Shown here piece by piece: positions 8,509 through 18,377 of a stretch of DNA of 64,000 bases. Source of the stretch: an uncultured Flammeovirgaceae bacterium (GTDB taxonomy: Bacteria > Bacteroidota > Bacteroidia > Cytophagales > Cyclobacteriaceae). The first letter of the stretch is position 1. Each line of letters begins with the position of its first letter. The stretch is taken from NCBI GenBank assembly GCA_937883755.1, contig CAKZYA010000058.1:1-64000 (forward strand). Reading direction: 5' to 3'. Under the pieces are notes generated by a model, which was not told the origin of the DNA, made no database searches, and saw nothing but the letters and a program-made list of their open reading frames with translations. A program made the position numbers and the translations under genes.

Positions 8509-10854
8509 TTAGTCTGCTTTAGAATCAGTGGGTTTGATTGAGTGAATACTTCGTAGAGAATTTAAAGCTCCCAAATAGCCTAAGGCCATTACGACAACTC
8601 CAACTAAGACAATTAGGAAAAGTGGAATCTCCAGGGGGAATTCGGCTAGCCCCATTCCAATAGTCAGCTTACTGATTAGCGATTTGCCAGCGACAACAGT
8701 CAGAAAAATACCAAGCAATACTCCGGTAATGGTAACTAGCGTATTCTTGATTAAGAAAGCGTATTTGACCTGAAGATTCGTAAAACCAATGGCCTTAAGT
8801 TTAGTAATCACTAGCTTATCCCGGTTCACATGAATGTTCATATCGTTAGAAACTAGAATCATGAGGATTACCACGAAAAAGAGGGAGACAACAAAAGTAC
8901 CTGCCTTGATACTCTGAATGGTGGATAAAAAAGCAGTACGTAGTTCCAAACTATTTTCTACCGATACTTTTTCCCCAAAGAATGATTCTAACTCCTCCTT
9001 AAATGAGCTTAAATGAACGGATTCATTTAGAGCAATGCCAAACTGATTGGGTTGAAACAGAGGGTTAACCGATCTCATACTCTGCGTATGTAACCGGAAT
9101 CCTTGCCCGAATGCGCTAATATCTTGATAGATACCGCACACTCGCATCGACTTAAGTGTGCCTTCTATTAAAATCTGGATAGTATCACCTACTGACATCT
9201 GGGCTTCTCGGGCAGTTCCTATACCGAGAGAAATATCATTTTCGTCGTCGGGGTGCGATCCGGAAAGATTAGTGAACCCGGTTTCTTCTAGCTTTAGGTC
9301 GTAGATGATCCCGCGGGCCTCTACTATATCATTTTCAGTTAGAATTTTTAGCTCGGCGTAGCTAAACGGAATTATTTTATCTGTCTGAGAAGCAAAAGAG
9401 GAAAAGAGATTTAAGAAATCAGACTTATCTAGTGGTAAAAATACGGATTGGTTCAACCCGACCTGTAGGTCAGCATCTAGAAGACCCCAGTCGGGTTTAT
9501 GCGATTTTACTGAGTCTAGAGAATACCCTACACTGAAAATAAATAGCAATAGAAATGAGAAAATCGCGAAGCTAAAACCAAGTATCAAATTTGATAGTAA
9601 TCTTCCTACCGTAAACTGGGTGCCCATGATAGCTTCCGGCGATAGGGAAGAATATTTAATGGGCGACTTTATGGAACTACTTTTTACGGAAATACCTATT
9701 TGAATCGCTTCCCGAGGACTTATTTTTCCTGCTTTGTAGGTTGTCAGCCAGGTAGTAATCAAAGTGACTGCACTAATGCAAGTTCCGGAGATAACATAAG
9801 CACCTAGCAGGTTTTTAGGTTGATAGCTAAGTCTGGAACTGTGATTCATATAATCTACAATGAGCATCAGGGAATAGTGAGCGACAACGATTCCCAGGAG
9901 CAGGGATGGTAAGATAATTACCAACACTTTGGTGAGATAAATCACTCTAATCGAGTTTGGGGTAAAACCCAAAGCTTTTAGAATGCCAATCTGCCGATAA
10001 TCCTCAAGTACTTGACTGATGAGTGTTCCGTATAATCCGATCAGCGTAATCAAGAAAACTAAGAAACCAATAACTAAAATAGCCGAGCTAAACAACGAAT
10101 AGATGCCATTGAAGGCAGCCTTGAATAAGCTGTATTCAAGCTTTGAGCCGGAAAAGTCTATTTCTGATAGGAAGCGGGAGTATATTGAAGCGGTGTCGTT
10201 GAGCTCGTGTGTTCGTATCCCCACCATAATTGTGTTGAGGCTTTCAAAGGGCTGAAATACGGCTAAAGCGCCGGGCGACACAAAAATTCGGGTTGGATTG
10301 AAAAGTCCGCTTAGGAAGTGAGGATCAACCACAAAGGATGAAATGATAAAATCGAAACTACCCGAAGAAAACTGAAACTTCAGTGTATCACCTACTTCCA
10401 GATTGTAATTAATTGAGAAGTGATAGGGTAGCCAAACCTCATTCATACCAGGAGTATCCCCAGCTTCGGGGTTTAATACCCTGATTTTATCCTGATTAGG
10501 CTGTAGGATATACTCGGTCAGATAAGCAGTTACGTTAATCTGCTCCTCATCATGAACAAATTTGTGGTTAAAAAGCCAGTAGGGCACTGGTTGTGAGACA
10601 GTCTGAACCTCCGGTTGATCCCGAAACCAATCGGCAATTTGCTGGTAGTTATCTGCTTCTGAATCGAAGAACAATAGCAGGTTGGAAGCCACTAAACGCT
10701 CAAAGTTTTCATCAAAAGGCTGGCTAACCACAGATAGTAGATTAACTGCCAGTGTGAACATCAGCGTGCTCAGAAAAAGAGTGAGAAGCAGCAACAGATA
10801 CTGCGTCTTTCGTTGCTTGATACTTTCCTTTACAATCAGCAATACATTTCTCAT
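8509..10854 (-). CDS. ABC transporter permease with two FtsX-type domains
   Basis: A 781-residue ABC permease of the FtsX/MacB/LolE superfamily. It begins with a transmembrane helix (about 20-45), then a large extracytoplasmic domain (about 50-245), then a three-helix FtsX block (about 250-375, including GFLVFLITLIGLYGTLISQV). A second half repeats the layout: helix at about 415-440, extracytoplasmic domain, then helices at about 650-770. The cytoplasmic turn YRQIGILKALGFTPNSI, echoed by NRDKLVITKLKAIGFTN in the second half, is the usual coupling region. It pairs with the ATPase 6 bases upstream. Such pairs move lipids, lipoproteins, peptides or antibiotics, or act as mechanotransmission machines without transport; the cargo is unknown. 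Confidence 0.88.
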   Translation of the reverse strand: MRNVLLIVKESIKQRKTQYLLLLLTLFLSTLMFTLAVNLLSVVSQPFDENFERLVASNLLLFFDSEADNYQQIADWFRDQPEVQTVSQPVPYWLFNHKFVHDEEQINVTAYLTEYILQPNQDKIRVLNPEAGDTPGMNEVWLPYHFSINYNLEVGDTLKFQFSSGSFDFIISSFVVDPHFLSGLFNPTRIFVSPGALAVFQPFESLNTIMVGIRTHELNDTASIYSRFLSEIDFSGSKLEYSLFKAAFNGIYSLFSSAILVIGFLVFLITLIGLYGTLISQVLEDYRQIGILKALGFTPNSIRVIYLTKVLVIILPSLLLGIVVAHYSLMLIVDYMNHSSRLSYQPKNLLGAYVISGTCISAVTLITTWLTTYKAGKISPREAIQIGISVKSSSIKSPIKYSSLSPEAIMGTQFTVGRLLSNLILGFSFAIFSFLLLFIFSVGYSLDSVKSHKPDWGLLDADLQVGLNQSVFLPLDKSDFLNLFSSFASQTDKIIPFSYAELKILTENDIVEARGIIYDLKLEETGFTNLSGSHPDDENDISLGIGTAREAQMSVGDTIQILIEGTLKSMRVCGIYQDISAFGQGFRLHTQSMRSVNPLFQPNQFGIALNESVHLSSFKEELESFFGEKVSVENSLELRTAFLSTIQSIKAGTFVVSLFFVVILMILVSNDMNIHVNRDKLVITKLKAIGFTNLQVKYAFLIKNTLVTITGVLLGIFLTVVAGKSLISKLTIGMGLAEFPLEIPLFLIVLVGVVVMALGYLGALNSLRSIHSIKPTDSKAD

Positions 10855-10860
10855 AAGTAA

Positions 10861-11595
10861 TTACCAGCTTAGTTTTTCCAACCAGTTGGTCAGAGATTCT
10901 TTTCTTTCCGAATCAGCCCCGTTGAGGTTGATATGACCAATAGTTTGCCCGTCTCGCATGTAGTATACCTCATCTCCGGCTAGGCTGGCAGTAATGTCAT
11001 GGGTAACCATCAGAATCGATTGACCAGCCCGGTGCAATTCCCGAAAGCAAGCGAGAATATCTGCCGATAGTTTGCTGTTCAGGTTTCCAGTAGGCTCGTC
11101 GGCCATCAGTATCTTGGGGTTGATGATAAGGGCTCGGGCTATGGCCACCCGTTGACTTTCTCCACCCGAGACTTCGCTAGGAAGACGGTAGGCTAGTGAG
11201 GCTATTCCTAGCTGTTCCAGTAACTCTTCGGCTCTCTTCTGAACTTTACGCTTATCTCTCTCAACCAGATATCCCGCTAGCAGGATATTATCTCTTAGTG
11301 TTAGCTCGTGAATGAGGTGATGATCTTGAAAGACAAAACCGATATTTTGCCGCCTAAATTTTGCTAACCGTTTTTCCCGGTAACCACTAATCCGGTGACC
11401 CAGTACTTCAATATGTCCAGAACTGGGACGATCAAGTCCACCCAAAAGATGCAGCAGGGTCGACTTTCCCGAACCCGAAGCACCCATCAAGACGGTAAAC
11501 TTTCCGGGTTCGATACACAGATCTAGCGATTTTAGTACTGGCTGAGTCTGTTGGTAATATTTTGTTAGGGCTTTTGCTGAGACGATGTAATCCAT
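10861..11595 (-). CDS. ABC transporter ATP-binding protein (LolD/MacB-type)
   Basis: A 244-residue ATPase with all family motifs: Walker A GASGSGKST (38-46), Q-loop NIGFVFQDHH (about 84-93), signature VSGGESQRV (142-150), Walker B ILMADEPTGN (about 162-171, with DEP) and the H-loop VTHD. DEPTGNLNSK is typical of the LolD/MacB/FtsE branch, which pairs with FtsX-type permeases. It is first gene of the leftward operon with the permease and the serine hydrolase. The 137-base gap to the divergent AraC-type regulator at 11733 probably holds both promoters, which suggests local control by that regulator. Confidence 0.93.
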   Translation of the reverse strand: MDYIVSAKALTKYYQQTQPVLKSLDLCIEPGKFTVLMGASGSGKSTLLHLLGGLDRPSSGHIEVLGHRISGYREKRLAKFRRQNIGFVFQDHHLIHELTLRDNILLAGYLVERDKRKVQKRAEELLEQLGIASLAYRLPSEVSGGESQRVAIARALIINPKILMADEPTGNLNSKLSADILACFRELHRAGQSILMVTHDITASLAGDEVYYMRDGQTIGHINLNGADSERKESLTNWLEKLSW

Positions 11596-11732
11596 AAAAA
11601 CTCACTTTTTGGCGCAAATTTGCTTTTCCTGAGCTACAATACGCCTCATCGGGTAAGCTGAACCCTTTGCGTGAGTATCCGTCTTCGTTTTTAAGTGATA
11701 ATCATCTATACTGCAAGACAAACAGTCAGTAG

Positions 11733-12857
11733 ATGCAGTATTTATTTGTGGCTTGCGGTGGTATTACAGTTTTTATTCTGACCCTACTTCTAGGGAAAGG
11801 GAAGAAGGCCATTTCCGATTATATTCTAGCTTTTATACTGCTTACTATCCTACAGAATCTCTGGGGGCTATTTCTCCTGAATACTTTATTACCTCCCTTT
11901 TCAGTAGGAGAAGAACTCGTTCTTGAGTTTAGTGAAGCTTCAATATTTCTGCACGGGCCATTACTTTGGCTTTATACTAGATCGCTAACGGAAAACGGCT
12001 TCTCTCTAAGTCGGAAATACATGGTTCACTTCACCACTTTTGTAGTGGCATTAGGATATTTTTTTCTGGGAGTTCTGACTTCTTTAGAAGTGACTAAGGC
12101 AGCTCGCAATACATTATTGGTGCTAAAGCTAATTAGCTTAGGTAGCTACGTGATGCTATCGCTCAGGCTGCTGGGGTCGCATCAGAAAAAAATTCACCAC
12201 CTCTTCTCAAACCTTGAACATAAGAAACTGACTTGGTTAAGGTTTTTATGTCAAAGCATTCTGGGGATAGGTCTTATTGCCGCAATGAGCTTGTTGGTAG
12301 ACCGCTTCACCACTTTAACTGTACCTCAATACGGAGGGATACTTACCAATATTGCACTTTGCGCTTTTGTATATGCTTTGGGCTATTTTGGCTTTCGTCA
12401 GGAGTTCATTTTTCAGGCTTCTGGTACTTCAGATGAAAAAGTAAAGTATGCCAAGTCTGGCCTGGATGAGGTGAACTCCCGAAAGACATACACCATGCTG
12501 AAGGATTTTTTCAATAAGAAAAAACCCTATCTCGATCCTGATCTCACGCTGTTTAGCTTAGCTGATAAACTTAACCTTAAGCCGAATCATTTATCTCAGA
12601 TCATCAATAGCTATTCTGATTCAAATTTTTACGACTTTGTAAATCGTTACCGGGTAGAAGAAGCAATGCAAAGAATTTCATCACCCGAAGTGCTTAAGAT
12701 GACACTTTTAGGGATTGGACTTTCCTGCGGATTCTCTTCTAAAACTACATTCAATCGGGCTTTTAAGAAATATACTGGTCATACGCCAAGTGAATACAAA
12801 AAAACTTCAGGCATACTGATGGCTTGGTTTTGCTTGCTTGAAGTAAAAATCTTCTAG
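11733..12857 (+). CDS. Membrane-anchored AraC-family transcriptional regulator
   Basis: A 374-residue protein. The N-terminal approximately 230 residues contain six to seven hydrophobic helices (for example FVACGGITVFILTLLLG at 5-21). The C-terminal AraC/XylS double helix-turn-helix spans about 255-355: DPDLTLFSLADKLNLKPNHL then LGIGLSCGFSSKTTFNRAF and KKYTGHTPSEYKK. This build, common in Bacteroidota, links a membrane sensor directly to DNA binding. It is divergent from the ABC exporter/serine hydrolase operon (137-base shared region), which makes that operon the obvious target. By inference it senses a membrane or periplasmic compound, perhaps a substrate of the exporter. Confidence 0.85.
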   Translation: MQYLFVACGGITVFILTLLLGKGKKAISDYILAFILLTILQNLWGLFLLNTLLPPFSVGEELVLEFSEASIFLHGPLLWLYTRSLTENGFSLSRKYMVHFTTFVVALGYFFLGVLTSLEVTKAARNTLLVLKLISLGSYVMLSLRLLGSHQKKIHHLFSNLEHKKLTWLRFLCQSILGIGLIAAMSLLVDRFTTLTVPQYGGILTNIALCAFVYALGYFGFRQEFIFQASGTSDEKVKYAKSGLDEVNSRKTYTMLKDFFNKKKPYLDPDLTLFSLADKLNLKPNHLSQIINSYSDSNFYDFVNRYRVEEAMQRISSPEVLKMTLLGIGLSCGFSSKTTFNRAFKKYTGHTPSEYKKTSGILMAWFCLLEVKIF

Positions 12858-12953
12858 CTGATTATCTTAGCATTGGTTAAGTTTGGCTATTTTCCGCATT
12901 CCTATAATTAGCCAGATTCTCTCAAATATCATGAGTATATTTACTTAATAAAA

Positions 12954-13496
12954 ATGAGTAAAAAAGCTTTAATAATAATCGATATGCAGCGAGTATCATT
13001 TACTCCGCAAACTCCCCGGTTTGATTCTCAAAAAGTAGTACAGCGAATTAACCTACTATCCAACCATTTTAGAGATCAGGGCAATCCAATAATATTTGTT
13101 CAGCACGATGGCACTAAAGAGGGTGAGTGTATTCCCGGTACCGAAGAATGGGAATTATTGCCTGAGTTGGAAGTGGCTTCAACAGCTTTACTCGTCTCCA
13201 AAACCGCCAATGACGCATTTTATCGCTCAGAATTACAGCCCTTGCTAGCCAGACTAGGAATAAACGAATTGATTGTAACTGGCTGTGCTACTGATTTTTG
13301 CGTGGAAGCTACCGTTCAATCGGCTTTGGTGAAAGACTATCGAGTGGCAGTCGTAAGAGATGGGCACACTACGGCGAATCGACCTAGTATAAAGGCTAAA
13401 AGTGTGATTGACCACTACAACTGGGTCTGGGAAAATATGACACCTACAAATGGATTAATACGAGTACTGACTACCGAACAGATTTTACATAATTGA
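12954..13496 (+). CDS. Isochorismatase-family cysteine hydrolase
   Basis: A 180-residue cytoplasmic protein of the isochorismatase/nicotinamidase superfamily. The triad is visible: Asp10 in LIIIDMQR, Lys83 in VSKTANDAF and Cys116 in the VTGCATDFCVEAT motif. Length and motif spacing fit small single-domain members. The exact substrate (nicotinamide, N-carbamoyl compound, isochorismate or other amide) cannot be set: the metal site of nicotinamidases (DxHxxxH) is not evident. The gene follows the AraC regulator by about 95 bases and precedes a PHP-domain gene by 28 bases, so the two may share a transcript. Confidence 0.87.
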   Translation: MSKKALIIIDMQRVSFTPQTPRFDSQKVVQRINLLSNHFRDQGNPIIFVQHDGTKEGECIPGTEEWELLPELEVASTALLVSKTANDAFYRSELQPLLARLGINELIVTGCATDFCVEATVQSALVKDYRVAVVRDGHTTANRPSIKAKSVIDHYNWVWENMTPTNGLIRVLTTEQILHN

Positions 13497-13524
13497 CAAC
13501 CACTTACTAAGCACTACCTATTCT

Positions 13525-14712
13525 ATGCTACATTTTCTGACCATTCTGTTTACAATTCTAATTACAATCTCAGCCAATGCTCAGCAATGGTATCGGGGCA
13601 ATCTGCATACACATTCGTACTGGAGCGATGGGGATGATTTTCCGGAGATGATCGTAGACTGGTACAAAACTAATGGTTATGATTTCATTGCATTGTCCGA
13701 TCATAATGTGCTGGCAGAAGGAGAGTTTTGGAAGCTTTTGCCTAATACTGAAGAAGCAAGACAGGGATTTGAAGCTTACCTCGATAAGTTTGGTAAAGAC
13801 TGGGTTGTATATCAAACTAATGACAAAAGCCGAACGGAAGTAAAACTTAAAACACTGAAAGAGTACCGCCCGAAATTTGAAGAAACAGGCAAGTTCTTGA
13901 TTATCCAATCCGAAGAAATTACCGATGGGTTTGAAGGTAAACCAATTCATATGAACGCTGCCAATGTGCAGAAATTAATTGCACCTGCAGGTGGGAGTAG
14001 TGTAACTGAAGTGATGCAGAATAACATCAACCAAGTAAACAAACAACGCGAGCAAACTGGAAAACCTATGTTTCCGCATATCAATCATCCAAACTTCGGT
14101 TGGGCTATCTCGGTAGATGATATATTACCGCTCACAGGTGAACGTTTCTTTGAGGTATATAACGGACATCCACTAGTAAACAATTACGGCGATGACACCC
14201 GACTAGGCACTGAGGCGATCTGGGATATCTTGATTACTAACTATCTGAAGGAAGGCAAGCCTTTAATCTACGGACTAGCCGTAGACGATGCTCACAACTA
14301 TCATAATTACGACGGCGAACATAGTAATCCTGGTCGGGGCTGGGTGATGGTTCAAGCTAATGAATTGACTACTGAAACCATTATCGCTGCAATGGAAGCG
14401 GGCGACTTTTATAGCAGTACCGGAGTAACACTAGCAAGCGTATCGTTCGAGAACCAAACATTAACCCTCAAAGTAAAGCCAGAAAATAATGTCAATTACC
14501 TGATACAGTTCTGGGGAACAAAAGAAGGAGCGAATCGGGAAGAAATGGGTGAACTTCTACAAGAAATTAGCGGAAATGAAGCTTCTTACCAACTAAAGAA
14601 TGATGATCTGTACGTACGAGCCAAAATTATTTCTGATAAGCCTCAGCTAAATCCATTTCAAGAGGGTGATACTGAGATGGCTTGGACTCAGCCAGTGATG
14701 CCTGAAGAATAG
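13525..14712 (+). CDS. Secreted PHP-domain metal-dependent phosphoesterase-like protein
   Basis: A 395-residue protein with a signal peptide (cleavage probably after SANA, residue 19) and a PHP (polymerase and histidinol phosphatase) fold. Metal-binding motifs are NLHTHSYWSDG (26-36; His28, His30, Asp35) and ALSDHN (about 56-61), with later PHINHPNFGW and GLAVDDAHNYH segments supplying further ligands. The C-terminal approximately 100 residues resemble a beta-rich domain. Secreted PHP proteins are often found near polysaccharide- or phosphoester-degrading genes, but the substrate is not identifiable here. Confidence 0.82.
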   Translation: MLHFLTILFTILITISANAQQWYRGNLHTHSYWSDGDDFPEMIVDWYKTNGYDFIALSDHNVLAEGEFWKLLPNTEEARQGFEAYLDKFGKDWVVYQTNDKSRTEVKLKTLKEYRPKFEETGKFLIIQSEEITDGFEGKPIHMNAANVQKLIAPAGGSSVTEVMQNNINQVNKQREQTGKPMFPHINHPNFGWAISVDDILPLTGERFFEVYNGHPLVNNYGDDTRLGTEAIWDILITNYLKEGKPLIYGLAVDDAHNYHNYDGEHSNPGRGWVMVQANELTTETIIAAMEAGDFYSSTGVTLASVSFENQTLTLKVKPENNVNYLIQFWGTKEGANREEMGELLQEISGNEASYQLKNDDLYVRAKIISDKPQLNPFQEGDTEMAWTQPVMPEE

Positions 14713-14904
14713 TATGAAAGTATATTCATTCAGATGATGATCAAAACGACACAGCCTATCAAGTATCATTATAAATAGTAGTAAAAAATCAGTTTATGAC
14801 AGGGTTTTGCCAAATAAATTAATACTTTTTAAAAAAAAGTGCGATATTTTGTCCTAAAATAAATACAAACTACTTCGATTTACTATCAGTATAGATAGGT
14901 GTTT

Positions 14905-17900
14905 ATGACAGAGTTTCCCTGCGAAACCAGTGAAGACACGTTTTATAATTTGTGCCTAAAATCTTGGTTTTTCTTTTGCTTTCTTATTTCTACCACGCTA
15001 AGTGTTGCTCAACCTCCAATATCTTTTAAGCAGTACACTGTTTCGGATGGTCTTTCCCATAATACTGTATGGGATGTGCTGCAAGATTCAGTCGGGTTTG
15101 CTTGGATAGCTACCGATGATGGACTGAATAAGTTTGATGGTCTTACATTTCAAAAATATCTTCATACCCCTGTCAATGGCAACAATATCAATAATCATCC
15201 GATACGAGCTTTAGCAGAAGATCAGTATCATAATATTTGGATTGGCACCTGGGGAGGGGGTATTTTGGTTTATAATCAGGAGCAAGATCAGTTTCGTCAT
15301 ATTACTGACTCTGAAGATGAAAGTTATCCAGACCTTAGCTTTGTGTATACTATACACTACGGTAGCCAGGGAGATATGTGGGTAGGGACTTCGGGCGGGT
15401 TAGCTCAATTTAATGTCGAAGACTATTCGCTAATTCAATATCAGCACGACTATACCAATTCTACTAGTCTGAGTAATAATCGTGTTCTTGCTATTACGGA
15501 AGATCATATTGGAAATTTATGGATTGGTACTCTTGGGGGTGGGCTTAACTATTTTGATGTAAAGTCAGGAACCTTTGAACATATAACACATCAAGCTGGT
15601 AACCCTCGTAGCCTGAGTCATAATGATATTTATTCAATACTTTACGATAGTCAGCAGAGATTGTGGGTAGGCACTTGGGATAGTGGTCTTAACTTAATGC
15701 ATGGGGAAACTAAAGAATTTACTCGTTTTCGTCATAGACAGGGTGACCTTAGCAGTATAAGTAATGATCAGGTTTGGTCTATTGCCGAAGATGCAAGTGG
15801 TAGAATATGGGTAGGAACCGATAACGGTTTAAGCCTATTTAATGAAGAGGATAGCACATTTTCTGTTTATCGACACGACTCCTTCGATCCCAAAAGCCTA
15901 TCTGCCAATTCGGTGAAATGCATATTAGCCGATCATTATGGTCAGATGTGGGTAGGTACTTACGACGGAGGAGTTAACTTGTACAATCCATCGGTGAATC
16001 AGATACAGCATTATTATCAGAAGCAAGGGCAGTCATCGCTATCGGGTAATAATGTTTCGGCAGTGGTACAATTAGATCAAGACCGAGTGTTGATAGGGAC
16101 TGACGGAAACGGATTAAATTTATTTGATAAATCGAGTGGTCAATTCACCAACTTCACGTGTCAGCCCGATAATCCTACTGGAATTGGGGGGGATAAAATC
16201 AAAACGCTACTGCTAGATCAAGAGGGTAAAGTGTGGATTGGCTTTTGGAATAATGGAATGGATCGTTTTGACCCTGAAACAAATTCTTTCATTCACTTCC
16301 GGAAAGATGAACGCGAGTCTTCTCCTTGGTTGACAAGTGATAATGTAACTAGCCTAGTTGAAGATCAGGATGGATTACTTTGGGTAGGTACATTCGGTGG
16401 TGGGCTTTATTCCTTTGATCCACAGCAGAATCTATTTGCCTCGTATATAAAGTATCCTAATGGGGGAGAAAGTATAAGTGACAGAAATATTTGGTCGGTT
16501 CTGGTAGATCGGAATAATAATATCTGGTTTGGGACTAGTAATGGGCGAGTTACACTACTCGACCGCCAGCAGAATCGGTTCATTCAGGTACTACCTCGCC
16601 AGCCCAGTGAAGAAGGTTATGCTATTCTAACGCTCTTTGAAGATCACCAGGGAAGAGTATGGGCTGGTTTAGAAGGTGGCGGTTTGCGACTGCTCGACCG
16701 ACAAAATAATGCATACCCTGCTTATACAGTAGAGGCTGGTTTACCTAGCAATATTGTTAAATCTATTGAAGAGTCGGCGGATGGTTATCTTTGGTTAGGA
16801 ACTACCCAGGGGCTTGTTCGTTTTGACCCAGATTCGCTGTCTTACAAGAGATACACGGTAGGCGATGGATTACAAGGATTGTATTTTAACCAAGATGCCG
16901 CAGCACGACTCAGCTCGGGCGAGCTAGTCTTTGGTGGAACAGAAGGATTCAACCTATTTCATCCCGATAGCCTACAAGAGAGGTCTCAGAAATCCCCGAT
17001 TGCTTTTACTGATTTTGAAATTTTCAATCGCCCGGTTCCGGTTGGGGAAGAAGGCTCGCCCCTGAATAAACAAATCAACTACACTGAATCTATTAATCTG
17101 TCTTACAAGTACTCTGTCTTCAGCATATCATACACCAGTATTAATTTCAGTAGCCCCAACCTGATCCGCTACCGTTATCGACTGCTAGGTTTTACGGATG
17201 ATTCTTGGCAAAGAGTAGGAAGCGAGCGAAAGGTTACCTACACCAATCTCCAGCCTGGTCAGTATACTTTTGAAGTAAGAGGGCAATTATCCGATCAGAT
17301 GACACCTACTCGCTCAATAGCCATAATAGTTACACCACCCTGGTGGCGTACCTGGTGGTTCTATATCATCACTGGGGGGACATTTCTGATATTACTGTAC
17401 GCAGTGTATTGGATCAGAGCACAACAAATTATTCGGGCGAATCGAAAGTTGGGGGCATTGGTGGATGAACGTACTAGTAAATTGCAGCAGGCCAATCAGG
17501 AGCTACAAAAAAAGAATGTACTGATACAAGATCAAAAGGAAGAAATTCAAACCCAGGCTGAAGAACTGATCGCTTCTAATGAAGAGATACGATCTATCAA
17601 TCAGCGGTTAGAAGACACCGTAGAAATGCGAACAGCTGATCTGCAAAAATCGAATGAAGAGCTAGACAACTTCGTCTATCGGGTGTCTCACGATATTAGA
17701 GCGCCGCTGTCGTCGGTTCTAGGGTTGCTTGAGCTAATGGGGCTTGACCAATCTTACGAACAGTTAAATATCTACCGGGAGATGGCAGCCAAAAGTATTA
17801 ATAAGCTGGATGGTTTTGTGAAGAATATTCTAGACTATTCGCGGAACTCCCGCTTGCAACCCAAGCATCAGCAAGTTGATTTCCATCTGCTCTTAGACGA

Positions 17901-18327
17901 CCTTCTGGAGGATCTTCAGTACATGAAGAACGCCCAGAAGTTGCAGGTTATTCGGGAAATAGACGGAGAGAATATTTACCGTGGCGACCCTATGCGGTTG
18001 CAGGTAATATTCCGGAACTTACTTTCTAACGCTATCAAGTACCAGAATCCGTATGCAAAAAATCCATTTGTAAAAGTACAGGTTGAGATCAAACCTTCTG
18101 AGGCGATCATAACTGTAGAGGATAATGGAATTGGTATTAAGGATGAGCAGGTACAGCGGGTTTTTGAAATGTTTTATCGAGCTGATGATCAAGAAGCTGG
18201 GTCGGGTATTGGATTATATATTGTGAAAGAGACCATCGATAAATTAGGCGGCTCTATCACTATATCCTCTCAAGTAGAAAAGGGAACAACGTTTACTGTA
18301 AAACTACCTAATCGTGTTACCGGATAA
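14905..18327 (+). CDS. Two-component sensor histidine kinase with Reg_prop/Y_Y_Y sensor
   Basis: About 1140 residues. After a signal peptide ending near SVAQPP comes a two-seven-blade beta-propeller sensor of Reg_prop repeats, seen as recurrent LWIGTxGGGLxxFD strings across about 40-690. A Y_Y_Y domain follows (about 740-805), then a transmembrane helix (WWFYIITGGTFLILLYAVYW), a coiled coil rich in Gln/Glu (about 845-920), HisKA with phospho-acceptor His at about 929 (YRVSHDIRAPLSS), and HATPase_c (NLLSNAIKYQN, DNGIGIKDEQ, GSGIGLYIVKE). It lacks the receiver and AraC domains of HTCC proteins, so it needs a separate response regulator. A GTG at 14899 is in frame, but the ATG at 14905 is preferred. 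Confidence 0.92.
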   Translation: MTEFPCETSEDTFYNLCLKSWFFFCFLISTTLSVAQPPISFKQYTVSDGLSHNTVWDVLQDSVGFAWIATDDGLNKFDGLTFQKYLHTPVNGNNINNHPIRALAEDQYHNIWIGTWGGGILVYNQEQDQFRHITDSEDESYPDLSFVYTIHYGSQGDMWVGTSGGLAQFNVEDYSLIQYQHDYTNSTSLSNNRVLAITEDHIGNLWIGTLGGGLNYFDVKSGTFEHITHQAGNPRSLSHNDIYSILYDSQQRLWVGTWDSGLNLMHGETKEFTRFRHRQGDLSSISNDQVWSIAEDASGRIWVGTDNGLSLFNEEDSTFSVYRHDSFDPKSLSANSVKCILADHYGQMWVGTYDGGVNLYNPSVNQIQHYYQKQGQSSLSGNNVSAVVQLDQDRVLIGTDGNGLNLFDKSSGQFTNFTCQPDNPTGIGGDKIKTLLLDQEGKVWIGFWNNGMDRFDPETNSFIHFRKDERESSPWLTSDNVTSLVEDQDGLLWVGTFGGGLYSFDPQQNLFASYIKYPNGGESISDRNIWSVLVDRNNNIWFGTSNGRVTLLDRQQNRFIQVLPRQPSEEGYAILTLFEDHQGRVWAGLEGGGLRLLDRQNNAYPAYTVEAGLPSNIVKSIEESADGYLWLGTTQGLVRFDPDSLSYKRYTVGDGLQGLYFNQDAAARLSSGELVFGGTEGFNLFHPDSLQERSQKSPIAFTDFEIFNRPVPVGEEGSPLNKQINYTESINLSYKYSVFSISYTSINFSSPNLIRYRYRLLGFTDDSWQRVGSERKVTYTNLQPGQYTFEVRGQLSDQMTPTRSIAIIVTPPWWRTWWFYIITGGTFLILLYAVYWIRAQQIIRANRKLGALVDERTSKLQQANQELQKKNVLIQDQKEEIQTQAEELIASNEEIRSINQRLEDTVEMRTADLQKSNEELDNFVYRVSHDIRAPLSSVLGLLELMGLDQSYEQLNIYREMAAKSINKLDGFVKNILDYSRNSRLQPKHQQVDFHLLLDDLLEDLQYMKNAQKLQVIREIDGENIYRGDPMRLQVIFRNLLSNAIKYQNPYAKNPFVKVQVEIKPSEAIITVEDNGIGIKDEQVQRVFEMFYRADDQEAGSGIGLYIVKETIDKLGGSITISSQVEKGTTFTVKLPNRVTG

Positions 18328-18377
18328 TAATGCATCACTAATAGGTTAGGAGAAAAGTGTTCTTGGGTTCTCGAAAG

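Noticed and set aside
13570-13950. A 126-codon minus-strand frame inside the PHP gene
   Set aside because: Antisense shadow of a gene with conserved metal motifs; no signal or domain.
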